Below are positions 34,807 through 44,574 of a stretch of 64,000 bases of DNA, piece by piece. The stretch lies in assembly GCF_000183725.1 (NCBI RefSeq), contig NC_014762.1, forward strand, positions 62,001-126,000, given 5' to 3'. The notes beneath the pieces were generated by a model that searched no databases, was not told where the DNA came from, and saw nothing but the letters and a program-made list of their open reading frames with translations. Numbering within the stretch: the first letter of the stretch is position 1; each line of letters starts with the position of its first letter. Origin of the DNA: Sulfuricurvum kujiense DSM 16994 (GTDB lineage: Bacteria; Campylobacterota; Campylobacteria; Campylobacterales; Sulfurimonadaceae). The position numbers were made by a program, and so were the translations under genes.

Positions 34807-35802
34807 TTAGACTAAAACCGCTTCCCGTTTGCCCTCTTCGAGATGACCGATTACATAGCCGTCAGTAGCAGCGAGCACATCGGCAACATCGGCTTCTTTC
34901 ACGACGAGGATCATTCCGACACCCATATTGAATGCACGGAACATTTCAGCTCGTTCGACGTGTTGGCCGATTAGTTCGAAAATCGGCAAGACACGGATCG
35001 ATGATTCGGTAATAACCGCACGCAGTCCTTCCGGAAGGACGCGAGGGAAATTTTCGACGATTCCCCCGCCTGTAATATGAGCAAGAGCTTGAATTTTGTT
35101 TTTGAGCGCTTTGAAGGTTTTGACATAGATGCGTGTAGGGGTCAAAAGGGTTTCGATCAAGGGTTTTCCTTCGAATTCATCCTCGAATTTCATCCCCATT
35201 TTCTCAAACAAAACTTTGCGCGCCAATGAGAATCCGTTTGAATGGAGCCCGGAACTCGGCAATGCGATCAAAATATCTCCCGCTTGCACTTTGTCAGAGC
35301 GGTCGAGTTCGCTTTTCTCACCGATACCGACGGCAAACCCTGCCAAATCGTAATCATCGCTATGGTACATTCCCGGCATCTCTGCCGTCTCTCCGCCGAT
35401 GAGTGCGCATTCCGCCTGGCGGCACCCTTCCGCGATACCGCTTACGACTGCCGTTGCGGCAGTGACGTCGAGTTTCCCGGTTGCATAGTAATCGAGGAAA
35501 AATGAAGGGGTCCCGAAATTACAGATCAAATCGTTGACGCACATTGCGACCAAATCGATTCCGACTGTATTGTGGATCCCTGAGTCGATAGCGAGTTTGA
35601 GTTTTGTTCCGACACCGTCTGTCGCAGCGAGCATTACGGGTTCACGGTAGCCGCTAGGGAGTTCAAACGCTCCCGCAAACGAACCGATACCGCCTAATAC
35701 GCCGGGGATAGCCGTCGATTTAACGAGTGGTTTGATATTTTCGACAAAACTGTTACCCGCATCGATATCGACACCGGCATCTTTATAGCTGATTTGGCTC
35801 AT
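34807..35802 (-). CDS. purM: Phosphoribosylformylglycinamidine cyclo-ligase (AIR synthetase)
   Basis: 331 residues from the ATG at 35802 (AGGA upstream); an ATG four codons earlier is less likely. PurM closes the imidazole ring of AIR with ATP. Motifs: SYKDAGVDIDAGN at the N-terminus, ATDGVGTKLK, ALIGGETAEMPGMY, LPSSGLHSNGFSLAR and AHITGGGIVENFPRVLP. These are strictly PurM. It is monocistronic. purT at 13.3 kb belongs to the same pathway. Confidence 0.96.
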   Translation of the reverse strand: MSQISYKDAGVDIDAGNSFVENIKPLVKSTAIPGVLGGIGSFAGAFELPSGYREPVMLAATDGVGTKLKLAIDSGIHNTVGIDLVAMCVNDLICNFGTPSFFLDYYATGKLDVTAATAVVSGIAEGCRQAECALIGGETAEMPGMYHSDDYDLAGFAVGIGEKSELDRSDKVQAGDILIALPSSGLHSNGFSLARKVLFEKMGMKFEDEFEGKPLIETLLTPTRIYVKTFKALKNKIQALAHITGGGIVENFPRVLPEGLRAVITESSIRVLPIFELIGQHVERAEMFRAFNMGVGMILVVKEADVADVLAATDGYVIGHLEEGKREAVLV

Positions 35803-35946
35803 GGAATTCCTCATCTTTAAATATAAAACGTGAGCTTCCTGCTGAAGGAAACATAATGTTAACGTAGCCTGAGGAATTACTTCCCCGGGCGTTTTTCAAT
35901 AATATGAGAATTATAACGAAAGAGTGGTTAGGGGAAATTTAGGGGA

Positions 35947-36150
35947 TTAATCTTTTTGGGGGCATTTGCCAAAAACTTTTTTGAATACCCATAATGAAGG
36001 GCAGAAATCAAAGATAGCCCAAATGATAACCATCACAATAACGAGTGTTTGAATGATCATTCCGTACAGGATTTGGTTGCTTGCGAAAAGAAACAGTGCG
36101 ACCGTTAATACGATAGCCATCAAAAAACGTTGAATTTTTTCTGCACACAT
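35947..36150 (-). CDS. Small two-helix membrane protein, DUF2892/YgaP-like
   Basis: 67 residues from the ATG at 36150, with AAGGAA 7 bases upstream; a longer open frame to 36321 is rejected. Two membrane helices are separated by a short turn (FLMAIVLTVALFLFASN and LVIVMVIIWAIFDFC), then FCPSLWVFKKVFGKCP, as in the DUF2892 domain that follows rhodanese domains in YgaP-type proteins. Function unknown; a sulfur-related membrane role is suggested by the family. Confidence 0.78.
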   Translation of the reverse strand: MCAEKIQRFLMAIVLTVALFLFASNQILYGMIIQTLVIVMVIIWAIFDFCPSLWVFKKVFGKCPQKD

Positions 36151-36311
36151 GGAAGTATTCCTTATTTGTGATATAAATTTGACTAAATTATAACAAATGT
36201 TTTCCTTTGTTTCTTTAATCTTTGCATACGAAACATAATATTCAATGCGTTTTAATCTCTGCATGTTACAATCGCTGAAAAATTCCCGAATATATGTGAA
36301 GAGAGCGTTTA

Positions 36312-36866
36312 ATGAAAACATTTATTTATCCAGAAATGATGACCCATGTTGCCATGTGTACCCATAAAAATCCCCGTTCTGTAATGATTATCAGCAATCA
36401 AAGCGATTTGATTAAAGTAGAAATGGGGCGTTACCGCGAGGTAGACACCGAGTATTTGGACGCAAACAATCTTCTCACCGCATTACGTGACCGAGCCGAC
36501 AAAGAGAGCGATGTGTTACTTTTGGATACGCTGAGCGATGATAGCGCCGTATTCGCCCATGTAAACCGTATTTTAAAAGATGACGCTCTGATGGTATTAA
36601 AACACCCTGATTTGGACGATGTGAGTGCTAATACCAAGTTGATGCAAATTTTGGGGAACTATTTCAAAATTATAATGCCTTATCATTTGGAAGACGGCTC
36701 AACGCTTTTACTCTGCTCCAAAGAGTACCATCCGACAGCTGACCTGATTTTGCAGCGAAGCGACTTGCTGGAAGGGCACCACTACTATAACTGCGATATT
36801 CACATTGCCGCATTCGCGATGCCGCAATACATCCGTAAAAATTACCTCGGGATTATTCGTAATTAA
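36312..36866 (+). CDS. Spermidine synthase-like protein lacking the cofactor motif
   Basis: 184 residues. YPEMMTHVAMCTHKNPRSVMII and C-terminal YYNCDIHIAAFAMPQYIRKNYLG align in pattern with SpeE (YHEMMAHVPL..HPNPKRVLIIG and Y.. HxAAFxLPxF). But the GGGDGG cofactor loop is replaced by ISNQSDL, the central Asp pair is not evident and the protein is ~100 residues short. A true spermidine synthase is unlikely. It is first in a coupled pair with coaE (stop and start overlap, TAATG). Confidence 0.7.
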   Translation: MKTFIYPEMMTHVAMCTHKNPRSVMIISNQSDLIKVEMGRYREVDTEYLDANNLLTALRDRADKESDVLLLDTLSDDSAVFAHVNRILKDDALMVLKHPDLDDVSANTKLMQILGNYFKIIMPYHLEDGSTLLLCSKEYHPTADLILQRSDLLEGHHYYNCDIHIAAFAMPQYIRKNYLGIIRN

Positions 36867-37471
36867 TGGCGTTTGAATATGCTATTGCATTGACGGGAGG
36901 GATAGCGACGGGGAAAAGTACCGTTGCCTCGTTATTAGGGCTAAACGGTCTTCGTATTATCGATGCCGATACGATTGCCCATCGGATATTGGATGAAAAC
37001 AGCGCATGGGTCAGTGAGCGGTTCGGGAGCGAATTTGTCAAAAACGGCAAAGTGGACCGTCCCTCTCTCGGTAAAATAGTTTTTGCCGACGCGCAAGCGA
37101 AAAAAGAGCTGGAAAATTTTCTTCATCCGAAAATCCGCGCCGCCATCGAAGAGGAGAGCGAAAAACAAGATCGCCTCAAATACCCTTACCTGATCGATAT
37201 TCCCCTTTTCTTTGAGACGGCATCGTATCCGATCAAAAATTCTGTGGTCGTTTATACCCCCAAAGCTTTGCAGCTGGAGCGTTTTATGAAGCGCAACGGT
37301 TTTTCCGAGGAAGAGTCGCTTCGCCGAATCGAGAGTCAGATGGATATCGAGGAGAAGAAAAAGCGCGCAACGTGGGTGATTGACAACTCCTCCAATCTCA
37401 AACATTTACAGTGTGAGTGTGAACAGTTTGTGGAGTCGATTAAAGCACTCTACCCCGCTCCTAAGGTATAA
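36866..37471 (+). CDS. coaE: Dephospho-CoA kinase
   Basis: 201 residues. Walker A is LTGGIATGKSTVA (residues ~8-20); DADTIAHRIL and LIDIPLFFE are the CoaE lid and substrate segments. It phosphorylates dephospho-CoA, the last step of CoA synthesis. Its ATG overlaps the previous stop, and dapF follows 30 bases later, so all three may share one transcript. Confidence 0.95.
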   Translation: MAFEYAIALTGGIATGKSTVASLLGLNGLRIIDADTIAHRILDENSAWVSERFGSEFVKNGKVDRPSLGKIVFADAQAKKELENFLHPKIRAAIEEESEKQDRLKYPYLIDIPLFFETASYPIKNSVVVYTPKALQLERFMKRNGFSEEESLRRIESQMDIEEKKKRATWVIDNSSNLKHLQCECEQFVESIKALYPAPKV

Positions 37472-37501
37472 TTACTTTAATTATTTATCCAAAGGATACC
37501 C

Positions 37502-38251
37502 ATGCTTCAAATCGCTAAATACTGTGCAAGCGGCAACGACTTTGTCATCTTTCATGCCTTTGAAAAAGCCGATCGTTCCCAATTGGCCCGTATTTTATGC
37601 GATCGCCAAAACGGCATCGGTGCGGACGGATTGATTGTTTTGGTGCCGCATGAAAGCCATGATTTTGAGTGGGAGTTTTACAATGCCGACGGTTCCACCG
37701 CTTCGATGTGCGGAAACGGAAGCCGTGCGTGTGCCCACTATGCCCACCGTTTCGGATTGGCTCCGTCATCCATGGCATTTTTGACGGGGGCCGGGGTCAT
37801 TAAAGCGCACGTTGAGGGAGATATGGTTCAAAGCGACCTTACCCCTCCCGTAATCGTCAATCAGGAGATTGTCGAGAGCGGAATGAAATGGTGGCTTATC
37901 GATACGGGAGTTCCTCATTTGATCACCTTTGATGCTGACATCGAACATTTCAATATCGATTTGGCGCGAACCCTTCGCCATCGCTACAATGCCAATGTCA
38001 ATATCGCGAGCATCAATCTTGACGGAACGCTTCGGGTGCGAACGTATGAGCGGGGTGTCGAGGATGAGACATTGGCCTGCGGAACGGGGATGGCGGCGAG
38101 TTTTTATCGAGCGGTACAAGAGAGACTCGTAGACGAAAATACGAAAGTATTTCCAAAAAGCGGAGAGACACTCTATTTGGGATTTGAAGAGGGTGTGATT
38201 ACTTTCAAAGGGGAAGTAAAAGGGGTTTTTGAAACCACTTGGAGAAATTAA
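37502..38251 (+). CDS. dapF: Diaminopimelate epimerase
   Basis: 249 residues. The two catalytic cysteines are in MCGNGSRACAHY and LACGTGMAAS. The N-terminal YCASGNDFVIF and RQNGIGADGLIVL are also typical. DapF converts LL- to meso-diaminopimelate for lysine and peptidoglycan. It is somewhat shorter than E. coli DapF (274), as usual in this class. AAAGGA precedes the ATG, and repeat X3 begins 8 bases after the stop. Confidence 0.95.
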   Translation: MLQIAKYCASGNDFVIFHAFEKADRSQLARILCDRQNGIGADGLIVLVPHESHDFEWEFYNADGSTASMCGNGSRACAHYAHRFGLAPSSMAFLTGAGVIKAHVEGDMVQSDLTPPVIVNQEIVESGMKWWLIDTGVPHLITFDADIEHFNIDLARTLRHRYNANVNIASINLDGTLRVRTYERGVEDETLACGTGMAASFYRAVQERLVDENTKVFPKSGETLYLGFEEGVITFKGEVKGVFETTWRN

Positions 38252-38258
38252 TACTTAC

Positions 38259-38374
38259 TTTCTTTTCTTTTTCATAAGAAAAGAAACAAAAGAAAATCAC
38301 CCTCACACCAAAACGCTGGCGGTACGCGTTTGCGGTTAGACGCACGCGACCTTGCTCTTGGTATGGTGTGAGGG
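38259..38374 (+). repeat. Family X structured repeat, copy X3
   Basis: Hairpin TTTCTTTTCTT (38259-38269)/AAGAAAAGAAA (38276-38286) with 6-base loop, CAAAAGA (38287-38293), outer stem CCCTCACACCA (38300-38310) with TGGTGTGAGGG (38364-38374), 11 perfect pairs. The interior has CGCTGGCGGTACGCG...CGCGACCTTGCTCTTGGTA, almost as in X2. It begins 8 bases after the dapF stop and faces copy X4. Confidence 0.82.
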
Positions 38375-38398
38375 CAATATTGTTTTTATAAAATTCCC

Positions 38399-38506
38399 GT
38401 AATCCAATACAAAGAGCCGTTCCGAAGGCAGTAGTGCCGAGAGGAACGTGCGTCCTTGGATTACGGTATGCTCTTTTGGTACTTTTCTGACTAAACAGAA
38501 AAGTAC
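38399..38506 (-). repeat. Family X structured repeat, copy X4
   Basis: On the minus strand, starting 11 bases after the prfA stop: hairpin GTACTTTTCTG/CAGAAAAGTAC (38496-38506, 38479-38489; 6-base loop), CAAAAGAGCAT, outer stem GTAATCCAA/TTGGATTAC (38399-38407, 38456-38464). About 90 percent identical to X1, with a compensatory pair change in the outer stem. X3 and X4 lie tail to tail between convergent genes. Confidence 0.82.
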
Positions 38507-38516
38507 ATAGAAAAAA

Positions 38517-39584
38517 TTATAAGCCCGCTCTCTCCATTATCTGCGCCTGCGCATCAGCAATCAACGGCTCGATAATATCATCCATCAATCCCCCCTGCAT
38601 AATCTCATCGAGACGGTAAAGGGTGAGGTTGATACGGTGGTCGGAGATACGGTTTTGCGGATAGTTGTAGGTACGGATACGCCCTGATCGATCCCCGGTT
38701 CCTACCTGCTCTTTACGTTCACTCATCTCTTTGACTTTTGCCTCTTCCATCTGCATCTCGTAGATACGGGCTTTGAGGATTTTCATCGCTTTGTCTTTGT
38801 TTTTATGCTGCGATTTTTCGTCCTGATTGGTGACGACGATGCCGGTAGGAAGGTGGGTGATTCGTACCGCCGAATCGGTCGTATTGACGCTTTGTCCTCC
38901 CGATCCGGAGGAACGCATAACATCGATTTTAAGATCATTTTCATTGATAGTCACCTCGACGTCATCGACTTCAGGCATGACGGCAACGGTGATCGCGGAA
39001 GTATGAACACGTCCCTGAGACTCGGTTGCAGGGACACGCTGTACGCGGTGCGTTCCCGCCTCGTACTTGAGCCGTGAGTAAACCTGCTCCCCTTTGATGA
39101 GGGCAATGATCTCTTTGTATCCTCCCGCATCGGATGGGCTGGAACTCATCAGTTCGATTTTCCATCCCTTGACATCGGCATAACGGACATAGGCATTGAA
39201 CAAATCACCGACAAAAATGGCCGCTTCGTCTCCGCCCGTACCGGCTCTAAGCTCGATATAAATGTTTCGTTTATCATTCGGATCGGCCGGAATGAGGAGT
39301 TTTTTAATCTCCTCTTCCAGAGGTTCTACCATCGGTTCTAGTGTTCTAAGTTCCTCTTTGGCCAGTTCGCCGAGTTCCGCATCAAAAGCAAGTGATTTGT
39401 TCTCTTCGATATCTTCGAGGAGTTTTTTGTACTCAGTCGCTTTATTTACAATGGCTTGGATGGAAGATTGCTCTTTTGAGAGTTCGGTCATTCTTTTGAT
39501 GTCATTGCCGATATCGGGAGAACTGAGAAGTTCGGTTAGTTCGTTGTAACGGTTGATAAACGGGGTGAGTTTGTCGGATAACAT
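38517..39584 (-). CDS. prfA: Peptide chain release factor 1
   Basis: 355 residues. The GGQ peptidyl-hydrolysis motif is in [15 protein letters not shown]. The stop-codon recognition domain has the PxT-like [15 protein letters not shown], and the [11 protein letters not shown] block is also typical. RF1 reads UAA and UAG. The class-I RF1 assignment rests on length and PAT motif. It is followed by copy X4. Confidence 0.96.
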   Translation of the reverse strand: MLSDKLTPFINRYNELTELLSSPDIGNDIKRMTELSKEQSSIQAIVNKATEYKKLLEDIEENKSLAFDAELGELAKEELRTLEPMVEPLEEEIKKLLIPADPNDKRNIYIELRAGTGGDEAAIFVGDLFNAYVRYADVKGWKIELMSSSPSDAGGYKEIIALIKGEQVYSRLKYEAGTHRVQRVPATESQGRVHTSAITVAVMPEVDDVEVTINENDLKIDVMRSSGSGGQSVNTTDSAVRITHLPTGIVVTNQDEKSQHKNKDKAMKILKARIYEMQMEEAKVKEMSERKEQVGTGDRSGRIRTYNYPQNRISDHRINLTLYRLDEIMQGGLMDDIIEPLIADAQAQIMERAGL

Positions 39585-39651
39585 GATGATAGTCCTAAAG
39601 AGAGGCGTTTTGGGAAAAATACAGAAGGGAATTTTGCCCTAGGGGCAAAAC

Positions 39652-39918
39652 TTATGCTGCGATTGCGTTAACAGCGAGGTGAAGACGGCTAACTTTACGA
39701 GCAGCAGTCTCTTTTTTCAAAATGCCTTTGCTGACATATTTGTGAAGGTTAGCGTTGGCAATAACAAGAGCAGCTTGTGCTTCTTCTTTATTTCCTGCAT
39801 CTACTGCAGCGCGGACTGCTTTAACAATGTTTTTAATACGTGTGCGATAGAATCGGTTGCGTTCTGTACGCTTTTCCGTCTGACGGATACGTTTCAATGC
39901 TGACTTATGGTTTGCCAT
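39652..39918 (-). CDS. rpsT: 30S ribosomal protein S20
   Basis: 88 residues, very basic. [21 protein letters not shown] and the C-terminal [12 protein letters not shown]-type segment ([18 protein letters not shown]) are the S20 signature. It binds 16S rRNA in the body of the small subunit. It lies upstream of prfA on the same strand (67-base gap) and divergent from glmM. Confidence 0.96.
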   Translation of the reverse strand: MANHKSALKRIRQTEKRTERNRFYRTRIKNIVKAVRAAVDAGNKEEAQAALVIANANLHKYVSKGILKKETAARKVSRLHLAVNAIAA

Positions 39919-40044
39919 GGCATTTATCCTTGTCGAATTTTTTTTAGGGTAGAATACTACCTTAAAGATAATTAAATTTAAGTTAAATTTTATGGACTAT
40001 CTCTCGAAAGAGTAAAAATGATGGTAAAAAGGAAATAAATAACA

Positions 40045-41385
40045 ATGAAACTCTTTGGAACGGATGGGGTTCGCGGTGAAGCGGGCTCATTTTTAACGGC
40101 AGAATTGGCGATGCGTGTCGCGATGGCGGCAGGAATTTACTTTAGCGAGCATGCACGAACCAAAAAGATTTTGCTGGGCAAAGATACCCGTAAAAGCGGC
40201 TATATGATCGAAAATGCGATTGTAAGCGGTCTGACGGCTGTGGGGTATGATGTCGTACAGATCGGTCCGATGCCGACTCCGGCAATCGCATTTTTGACGT
40301 TGAATATGCGCTGTGATGCGGGGATTATGATTTCAGCGAGCCATAACCCTTTTGAAGACAACGGAATCAAATTTTTCGATGCACACGGGAACAAGCTTTC
40401 CGAAGAGATTGAAGCGCAGATTGAAGCGATTGCCCACGATAAAGCTCGTCTTGAAGAGGGACAGGTGACGGGAAAAAACATCGGTTCGGCTAAACGGATC
40501 GATGACGTTATCGGCCGATACATTGTTCAACTGAAAAATTCATTCAGCCGTGAATTGACGCTTCAGGGGCTCCGTATTGTTTTGGATACAGCCAACGGGG
40601 CAGGGTACAAAGTGGGGCCGACGGTGCTCGAAGAGTTAGGTGCCGAAGTGATCGTGCTGCATGACAAACCCAACGGGTTTAATATTAATGAGGGGTGTGG
40701 AGCAATGCACACCAAAGATTTGCGTGAAGCGGTGAAACAGTACCGCGCGGATATCGGTTTGGCACTCGATGGGGATGCAGATCGTCTTATTGTTGTGGAT
40801 GAAAATGGTGACGAGGTTGACGGCGATCAGATATTAGGCTCATTGGGGCTCTTTTTAAACAAAAACGGGCAGCTTAAAGGGGGCGGAATCGTAGCAACCG
40901 TCATGAGTAATCAGGCGTTGGAAGATACGATGAATGAGAACGGCTTGAAACTTTTCCGCTCAAACGTAGGGGATAAATACGTGTTGGAAGTGATGCGTGA
41001 GAACGGGATTAACTTCGGCGGGGAGCAAAGCGGTCACATTATTTTACATGATTACGCCAAAACGGGAGACGGTTTGGTAAGCGCACTTCAAATTTTGGCA
41101 TTGCTTCTCACATCGGGGCAAAAAGCAAGTAAAGTGCTCCGTCCGTTTAAACTTTATCCGCAAAAATTGGTCAATATCAAAGTCAAAACGAAAAAGCCGC
41201 TCGATCAGATTGAGGGGCTCAGTGAAGAGCTTGCTAAAATAGAGAGTGCACATATGCGTCATTTGATTCGCTATTCGGGTACGGAGAATAAACTCCGTAT
41301 TTTGTTAGAGGGTAAAGATGCTAAGGTAATGGAAAAATCGATGGAACATCTTGTGAGCTTTTTTGAGAAGGCCTTGAATGGTTAG
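40045..41385 (+). CDS. glmM: Phosphoglucosamine mutase
   Basis: 446 residues. [11 protein letters not shown] at the N-terminus, the phosphoserine loop [16 protein letters not shown] (Ser ~102), the metal loop ALDGDADRL and the sugar loop FGGEQSGHI identify GlmM. It converts glucosamine-6-P to glucosamine-1-P for UDP-GlcNAc. lspA starts 8 bases inside its 3' end, so translation is probably coupled. Confidence 0.96.
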   Translation: MKLFGTDGVRGEAGSFLTAELAMRVAMAAGIYFSEHARTKKILLGKDTRKSGYMIENAIVSGLTAVGYDVVQIGPMPTPAIAFLTLNMRCDAGIMISASHNPFEDNGIKFFDAHGNKLSEEIEAQIEAIAHDKARLEEGQVTGKNIGSAKRIDDVIGRYIVQLKNSFSRELTLQGLRIVLDTANGAGYKVGPTVLEELGAEVIVLHDKPNGFNINEGCGAMHTKDLREAVKQYRADIGLALDGDADRLIVVDENGDEVDGDQILGSLGLFLNKNGQLKGGGIVATVMSNQALEDTMNENGLKLFRSNVGDKYVLEVMRENGINFGGEQSGHIILHDYAKTGDGLVSALQILALLLTSGQKASKVLRPFKLYPQKLVNIKVKTKKPLDQIEGLSEELAKIESAHMRHLIRYSGTENKLRILLEGKDAKVMEKSMEHLVSFFEKALNG

Positions 41386-41821
41386 GTCGATTATTGTTTT
41401 AGTGTTGGTGATGAGCAGTGTTTTTCTCATCGATCAAGCTATAAAATCAATTTTTTTGGACGGATATAGACTTTATACCTCATGTATTGACCTGATTTTG
41501 GTCTTTAATAAGGGGGTTGCCTTTTCAATGTTTGCATTTTTGGAAGGGGCATTGAAATGGATACAGCTTGCTTTATTGGCCGGAGTGATCGGCTATACCC
41601 TTTGGCTCAAAAAAACGTGCTACCTTCTTCCCGTAGGTATTATGGCGGGCGCAGGGCTTTCAAATGTAGCCGATCGTTTTATGCACGGCGGGGTGGTTGA
41701 TTACGTGTATTGGCATTGCGGATTTAATTTTGCCGTTTTTAACGCCGCCGATGTAATGATCGATATTGCCGTGATCGCTCTGATGATATTAAACTTTCGT
41801 CCGAAGTTGTGTAAAAGTTAA
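41378..41821 (+). CDS. lspA: Lipoprotein signal peptidase
   Basis: 147 residues with four membrane helices. [21 protein letters not shown] and [12 protein letters not shown] carry the conserved Asn and the two catalytic Asp of signal peptidase II. It cleaves prolipoproteins before the lipid-modified Cys. A lipoprotein substrate candidate is encoded at 45305-45547. Confidence 0.95.
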   Translation: MVRSIIVLVLVMSSVFLIDQAIKSIFLDGYRLYTSCIDLILVFNKGVAFSMFAFLEGALKWIQLALLAGVIGYTLWLKKTCYLLPVGIMAGAGLSNVADRFMHGGVVDYVYWHCGFNFAVFNAADVMIDIAVIALMILNFRPKLCKS

Positions 41822-41873
41822 GTGACTTTTAACTTCTGTGCGCTATAATTTCGTCCTTGCATTAGTTTAGGAT

Positions 41874-41949
41874 GGTCTTATAGCTCAGTTGGTAGAGCAC
41901 TACCTCGACAAGGTAGTGGTCACAGGTTCGAGTCCTGTTGGGACCACCA
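41874..41949 (+). tRNA. tRNA-Val (GAC anticodon)
   Basis: 76 bases: acceptor GGTCTTA/TGGGACC with CCA encoded, D-arm AGCTCAGTTGGTAGAGC, anticodon stem CTACC/GGTAG with loop TCGACAA, T-arm ACAGGTTCGAGTCCTGT. A TATAAT box lies at 41844-41849. Confidence 0.96.
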
Positions 41950-42008
41950 TTTCTCCTTAATTTTCCTCTAAATTTATTCATTTAATCGTAAACCAATCAA
42001 TAATCCCG

Positions 42009-42014
42009 TATAAT
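42009..42014 (+). promoter_or_regulatory. -10 box of the thrS-infC transcript
   Basis: TATAAT at 42009-42014, 32 bases before the thrS ATG, with GAGG as ribosome site. No clear -35 box. Confidence 0.5.
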
Positions 42015-42045
42015 CCGCGATATTTTCTCAAATGAGGCATACCCA

Positions 42046-43854
42046 ATGGATATTATTGCGATCAAGCACAACGATCAAATAGTTGATTTACAAACCGCCG
42101 GGGCACTTGGAATTACGGGTGAAGAGATCGCTTATGATAACTCTCCCGATGCACTGGAAGTGATTCGCCACTCCTGTGCCCACTTAATGGCCGAGGCGAT
42201 CAAAGCTCTTTATACTGATGCTAAATTTTTTGTCGGACCGACTGTTAAAGAGGGTTTCTATTATGATTTTAAAGTCAATGAAACGATCGGTGAAGATGAT
42301 CTAAAAACCATTGAAAAAAAGATGCTCGATATTGCCAAAGGTAAAGAGAAAATCGAGCGTTACGAAATTACCAAAAATGAAGCGCGTGCAAAATTTGCCA
42401 ACGATCACCTCAAGCAGGCGGTTATGGATCGCATTCCAAGCGATACGGTAACCATATACAAGCAGGGTGAATTTGAAGACCTTTGCCGCGGTCCGCATTT
42501 GCCGAGTGTCGGATTGCTGCGTTACTTTAAACTGACGAAGATTTCCGGGGCCTATCTCGGCGGTGACAGCAAAAACGAAATGTTGACCCGTATCTACGGT
42601 ATCGCGTTTGCCGATAAAGAGTCACTCAAAGCATACCTTGATCAAATGGCGGAAGCGGAAAAACGCGATCACCGCAAAATCGGTGCCGAGATGAAGCTGT
42701 TCACTTTCCGCGAAGAGGTCGGTGCGGGATTCCCGATCTGGCTTCCTGCGGGTGCGCGCATGCGTTCACGCCTCGAACAGCTCCTTTTCAAAGCGCACCG
42801 CAAACGGGGTTATGAGCCGGTTCGCGGTCCTGAGATGCTTCGCTCAGACTTATGGAAAGTATCGGGTCACTATCAAAACTACGGCGAAAACATGTATTTC
42901 ACCCATATCGATGAGCTGGAGTTCGGGGTTAAACCGATGAACTGTGTCGGCCATATTAAAGTATACGAGCATGATCTGCATTCGTATCGCGATCTTCCTC
43001 TCAAATATTTCGAATACGGGGTCGTTCACCGTCATGAGATGACAGGAGCACTTCACGGGTTGTTCCGTGTCCGTGAATTTACCCAAGACGATGCGCACAT
43101 CTTCTGTACCGCCGATCAAATCGAGCAGCAGATCATCGAAGTCGTCGATTTCGTTGATAAAATTATGAAAACATTTGAGTTTAACTATAAAATGATGATT
43201 TCGACGAAACCTGAAAAAGCAGTTGGAGATGACGCGGTTTGGGAGATTTCTACTAACGCATTGAAAACGGCGATGGATAAAAACAACCTCTCTTATGAAA
43301 TAGATGAGGGGGGCGGAGCGTTCTACGGCCCTAAAATCGATATCAAAATTACCGATGCTATCGGGCGCGAATGGCAGTGCGGGACGATCCAGCTGGATTT
43401 CAATCTCCCGGCACGTTTCGAGCTTGAATACAACGGCGAAGAGAATGCTAAAATACAACCGGTTATGATTCATAGAGCGATTTTAGGTTCGTTTGAGCGA
43501 TTTGTTGGTATATTGACGGAGCATTACGCTGGGGAATTCCCGATGTTCATCGCTCCGACGCAGGTTGCAATCGTTCCGATTGCCCCTACGCACGAAGCAT
43601 ATGCACGTGAATTAGCCGATAAATTGATCGATATGGGTGCCGATTTTGAGATTTTCGATAAAAATGAGAGTCTTAACAAACGGATCCGTACAGCGGAAAA
43701 AGGGCGCGTTCCTATGATCATCGTTCTCGGTGATGAAGAGGTCGCTAATAAAAGCATTGCGGTGCGTGATCGACGATCGCGCGAGCAATACAACCTGAGC
43801 GAAGAGGATTTCATCTCTCTGGTTAAACAAAAAATTAATGAGGTACATTTTTGA
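42046..43854 (+). CDS. thrS: Threonyl-tRNA synthetase
   Basis: 602 residues. The editing domain has [11 protein letters not shown]; the class II core has motif 2 [18 protein letters not shown] and motif 3 [15 protein letters not shown], with zinc ligands MNCVGH, and the anticodon-binding domain closes the protein. It is ~40 residues shorter than E. coli ThrS, with a reduced N-terminal TGS region, as in other Campylobacterota. Its stop overlaps the infC start. Confidence 0.97.
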   Translation: MDIIAIKHNDQIVDLQTAGALGITGEEIAYDNSPDALEVIRHSCAHLMAEAIKALYTDAKFFVGPTVKEGFYYDFKVNETIGEDDLKTIEKKMLDIAKGKEKIERYEITKNEARAKFANDHLKQAVMDRIPSDTVTIYKQGEFEDLCRGPHLPSVGLLRYFKLTKISGAYLGGDSKNEMLTRIYGIAFADKESLKAYLDQMAEAEKRDHRKIGAEMKLFTFREEVGAGFPIWLPAGARMRSRLEQLLFKAHRKRGYEPVRGPEMLRSDLWKVSGHYQNYGENMYFTHIDELEFGVKPMNCVGHIKVYEHDLHSYRDLPLKYFEYGVVHRHEMTGALHGLFRVREFTQDDAHIFCTADQIEQQIIEVVDFVDKIMKTFEFNYKMMISTKPEKAVGDDAVWEISTNALKTAMDKNNLSYEIDEGGGAFYGPKIDIKITDAIGREWQCGTIQLDFNLPARFELEYNGEENAKIQPVMIHRAILGSFERFVGILTEHYAGEFPMFIAPTQVAIVPIAPTHEAYARELADKLIDMGADFEIFDKNESLNKRIRTAEKGRVPMIIVLGDEEVANKSIAVRDRRSREQYNLSEEDFISLVKQKINEVHF

Positions 43855-44381
43855 TTAAGAAACAAGACCGAGTCCTGATGAACGAAGACATCAGGGTTCC
43901 TGAAGTACGCTGTGTGGTTGATGGCGGTGAAGCATTAGGTATCATCTCTATCAATGAGGCTATGAATAAGGCAAACGAAATGGGACTTGATTTGGTTCTC
44001 ATCTCTCCGGATGCAAAACCTCCTGTCGCAAAAATCATGGACTACGGTAAGTTTCATTACCAAGAAGAGAAAAAGAAAAAAGAGGCGCGTAAAAAGCAAA
44101 CGAAAGTAGAAGTCAAAGAGATTAAACTTTCGGTAAAAATTGCGGATAACGATGTCGGCTATAAAGTTAAACACGCACGCGAATTCCTCGAAGAGGGAAA
44201 ACACGTCCATTTCCGCGTATTTTTGCGCGGACGTGAAATGGCACATCCTGAGTCGGCTGTTGCGGTTTTACAGCGTGTTTGGCCGATGGTTGAAGATATC
44301 GGTACGATGTATAAAGCCCCGCAAATGGAAGGTCGTTATTGCAATATGATGATCCATCCGAAAAAAGACGATAAAAAATAA
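43851..44381 (+). CDS. infC: Translation initiation factor IF-3
   Basis: 176 residues. [14 protein letters not shown] (N-domain), [21 protein letters not shown] (linker and family signature), [23 protein letters not shown] and the C-domain [11 protein letters not shown] identify IF-3. It keeps the subunits apart and proof-reads the start codon. The best start is the TTG at 43851, with GAGG exactly 7 bases upstream; the next codon is ATT and the first ATG is nine codons in. A non-AUG start is the classical basis of IF-3 autoregulation. Confidence 0.95.
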   Translation: MIKKQDRVLMNEDIRVPEVRCVVDGGEALGIISINEAMNKANEMGLDLVLISPDAKPPVAKIMDYGKFHYQEEKKKKEARKKQTKVEVKEIKLSVKIADNDVGYKVKHAREFLEEGKHVHFRVFLRGREMAHPESAVAVLQRVWPMVEDIGTMYKAPQMEGRYCNMMIHPKKDDKK

Positions 44382-44417
44382 AACTCCTCTCTTGGTAAAC
44401 TCCTCATTTCCCTTTCT

Positions 44418-44497
44418 CCCGCGAATGCGGGAAGCTTTAGGGGATTGCAAAGGACAGATATGTCCTTGCCGTGAAGAGGGGCTTTGCTCCTTTCACG
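44418..44497 (+). repeat. Family Y structured repeat, copy Y2
   Basis: H1 CCCGC/GCGGG (44418-44422, 44427-44431), AGCTTTAGGGG (44433-44443), H2 AAGGACA/TGTCCTT (44450-44456, 44461-44467), H3 CGTGAA/TTCACG (44470-44475, 44492-44497) with inner hairpin GGGGC-TTT-GCTCC. Same layout as Y1. It lies between infC and the rpmI promoter and may act as an infC terminator. Confidence 0.7.
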
Positions 44498-44527
44498 TTT
44501 AATATAAAATCAAAAGCTTTTTTATGG

Positions 44528-44533
44528 TATAAT
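44528..44533 (+). promoter_or_regulatory. -10 box of rpmI-rplT
   Basis: TATAAT at 44528-44533, 42 bases before the rpmI ATG; GAAAGGA serves as ribosome site. Together with repeat Y2 it suggests rpmI-rplT can be transcribed apart from infC. Confidence 0.5.
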
Positions 44534-44574
44534 CCGCGTCTCGTTTAGAGAATTTTTGCGAAAGGATCAAGTCG

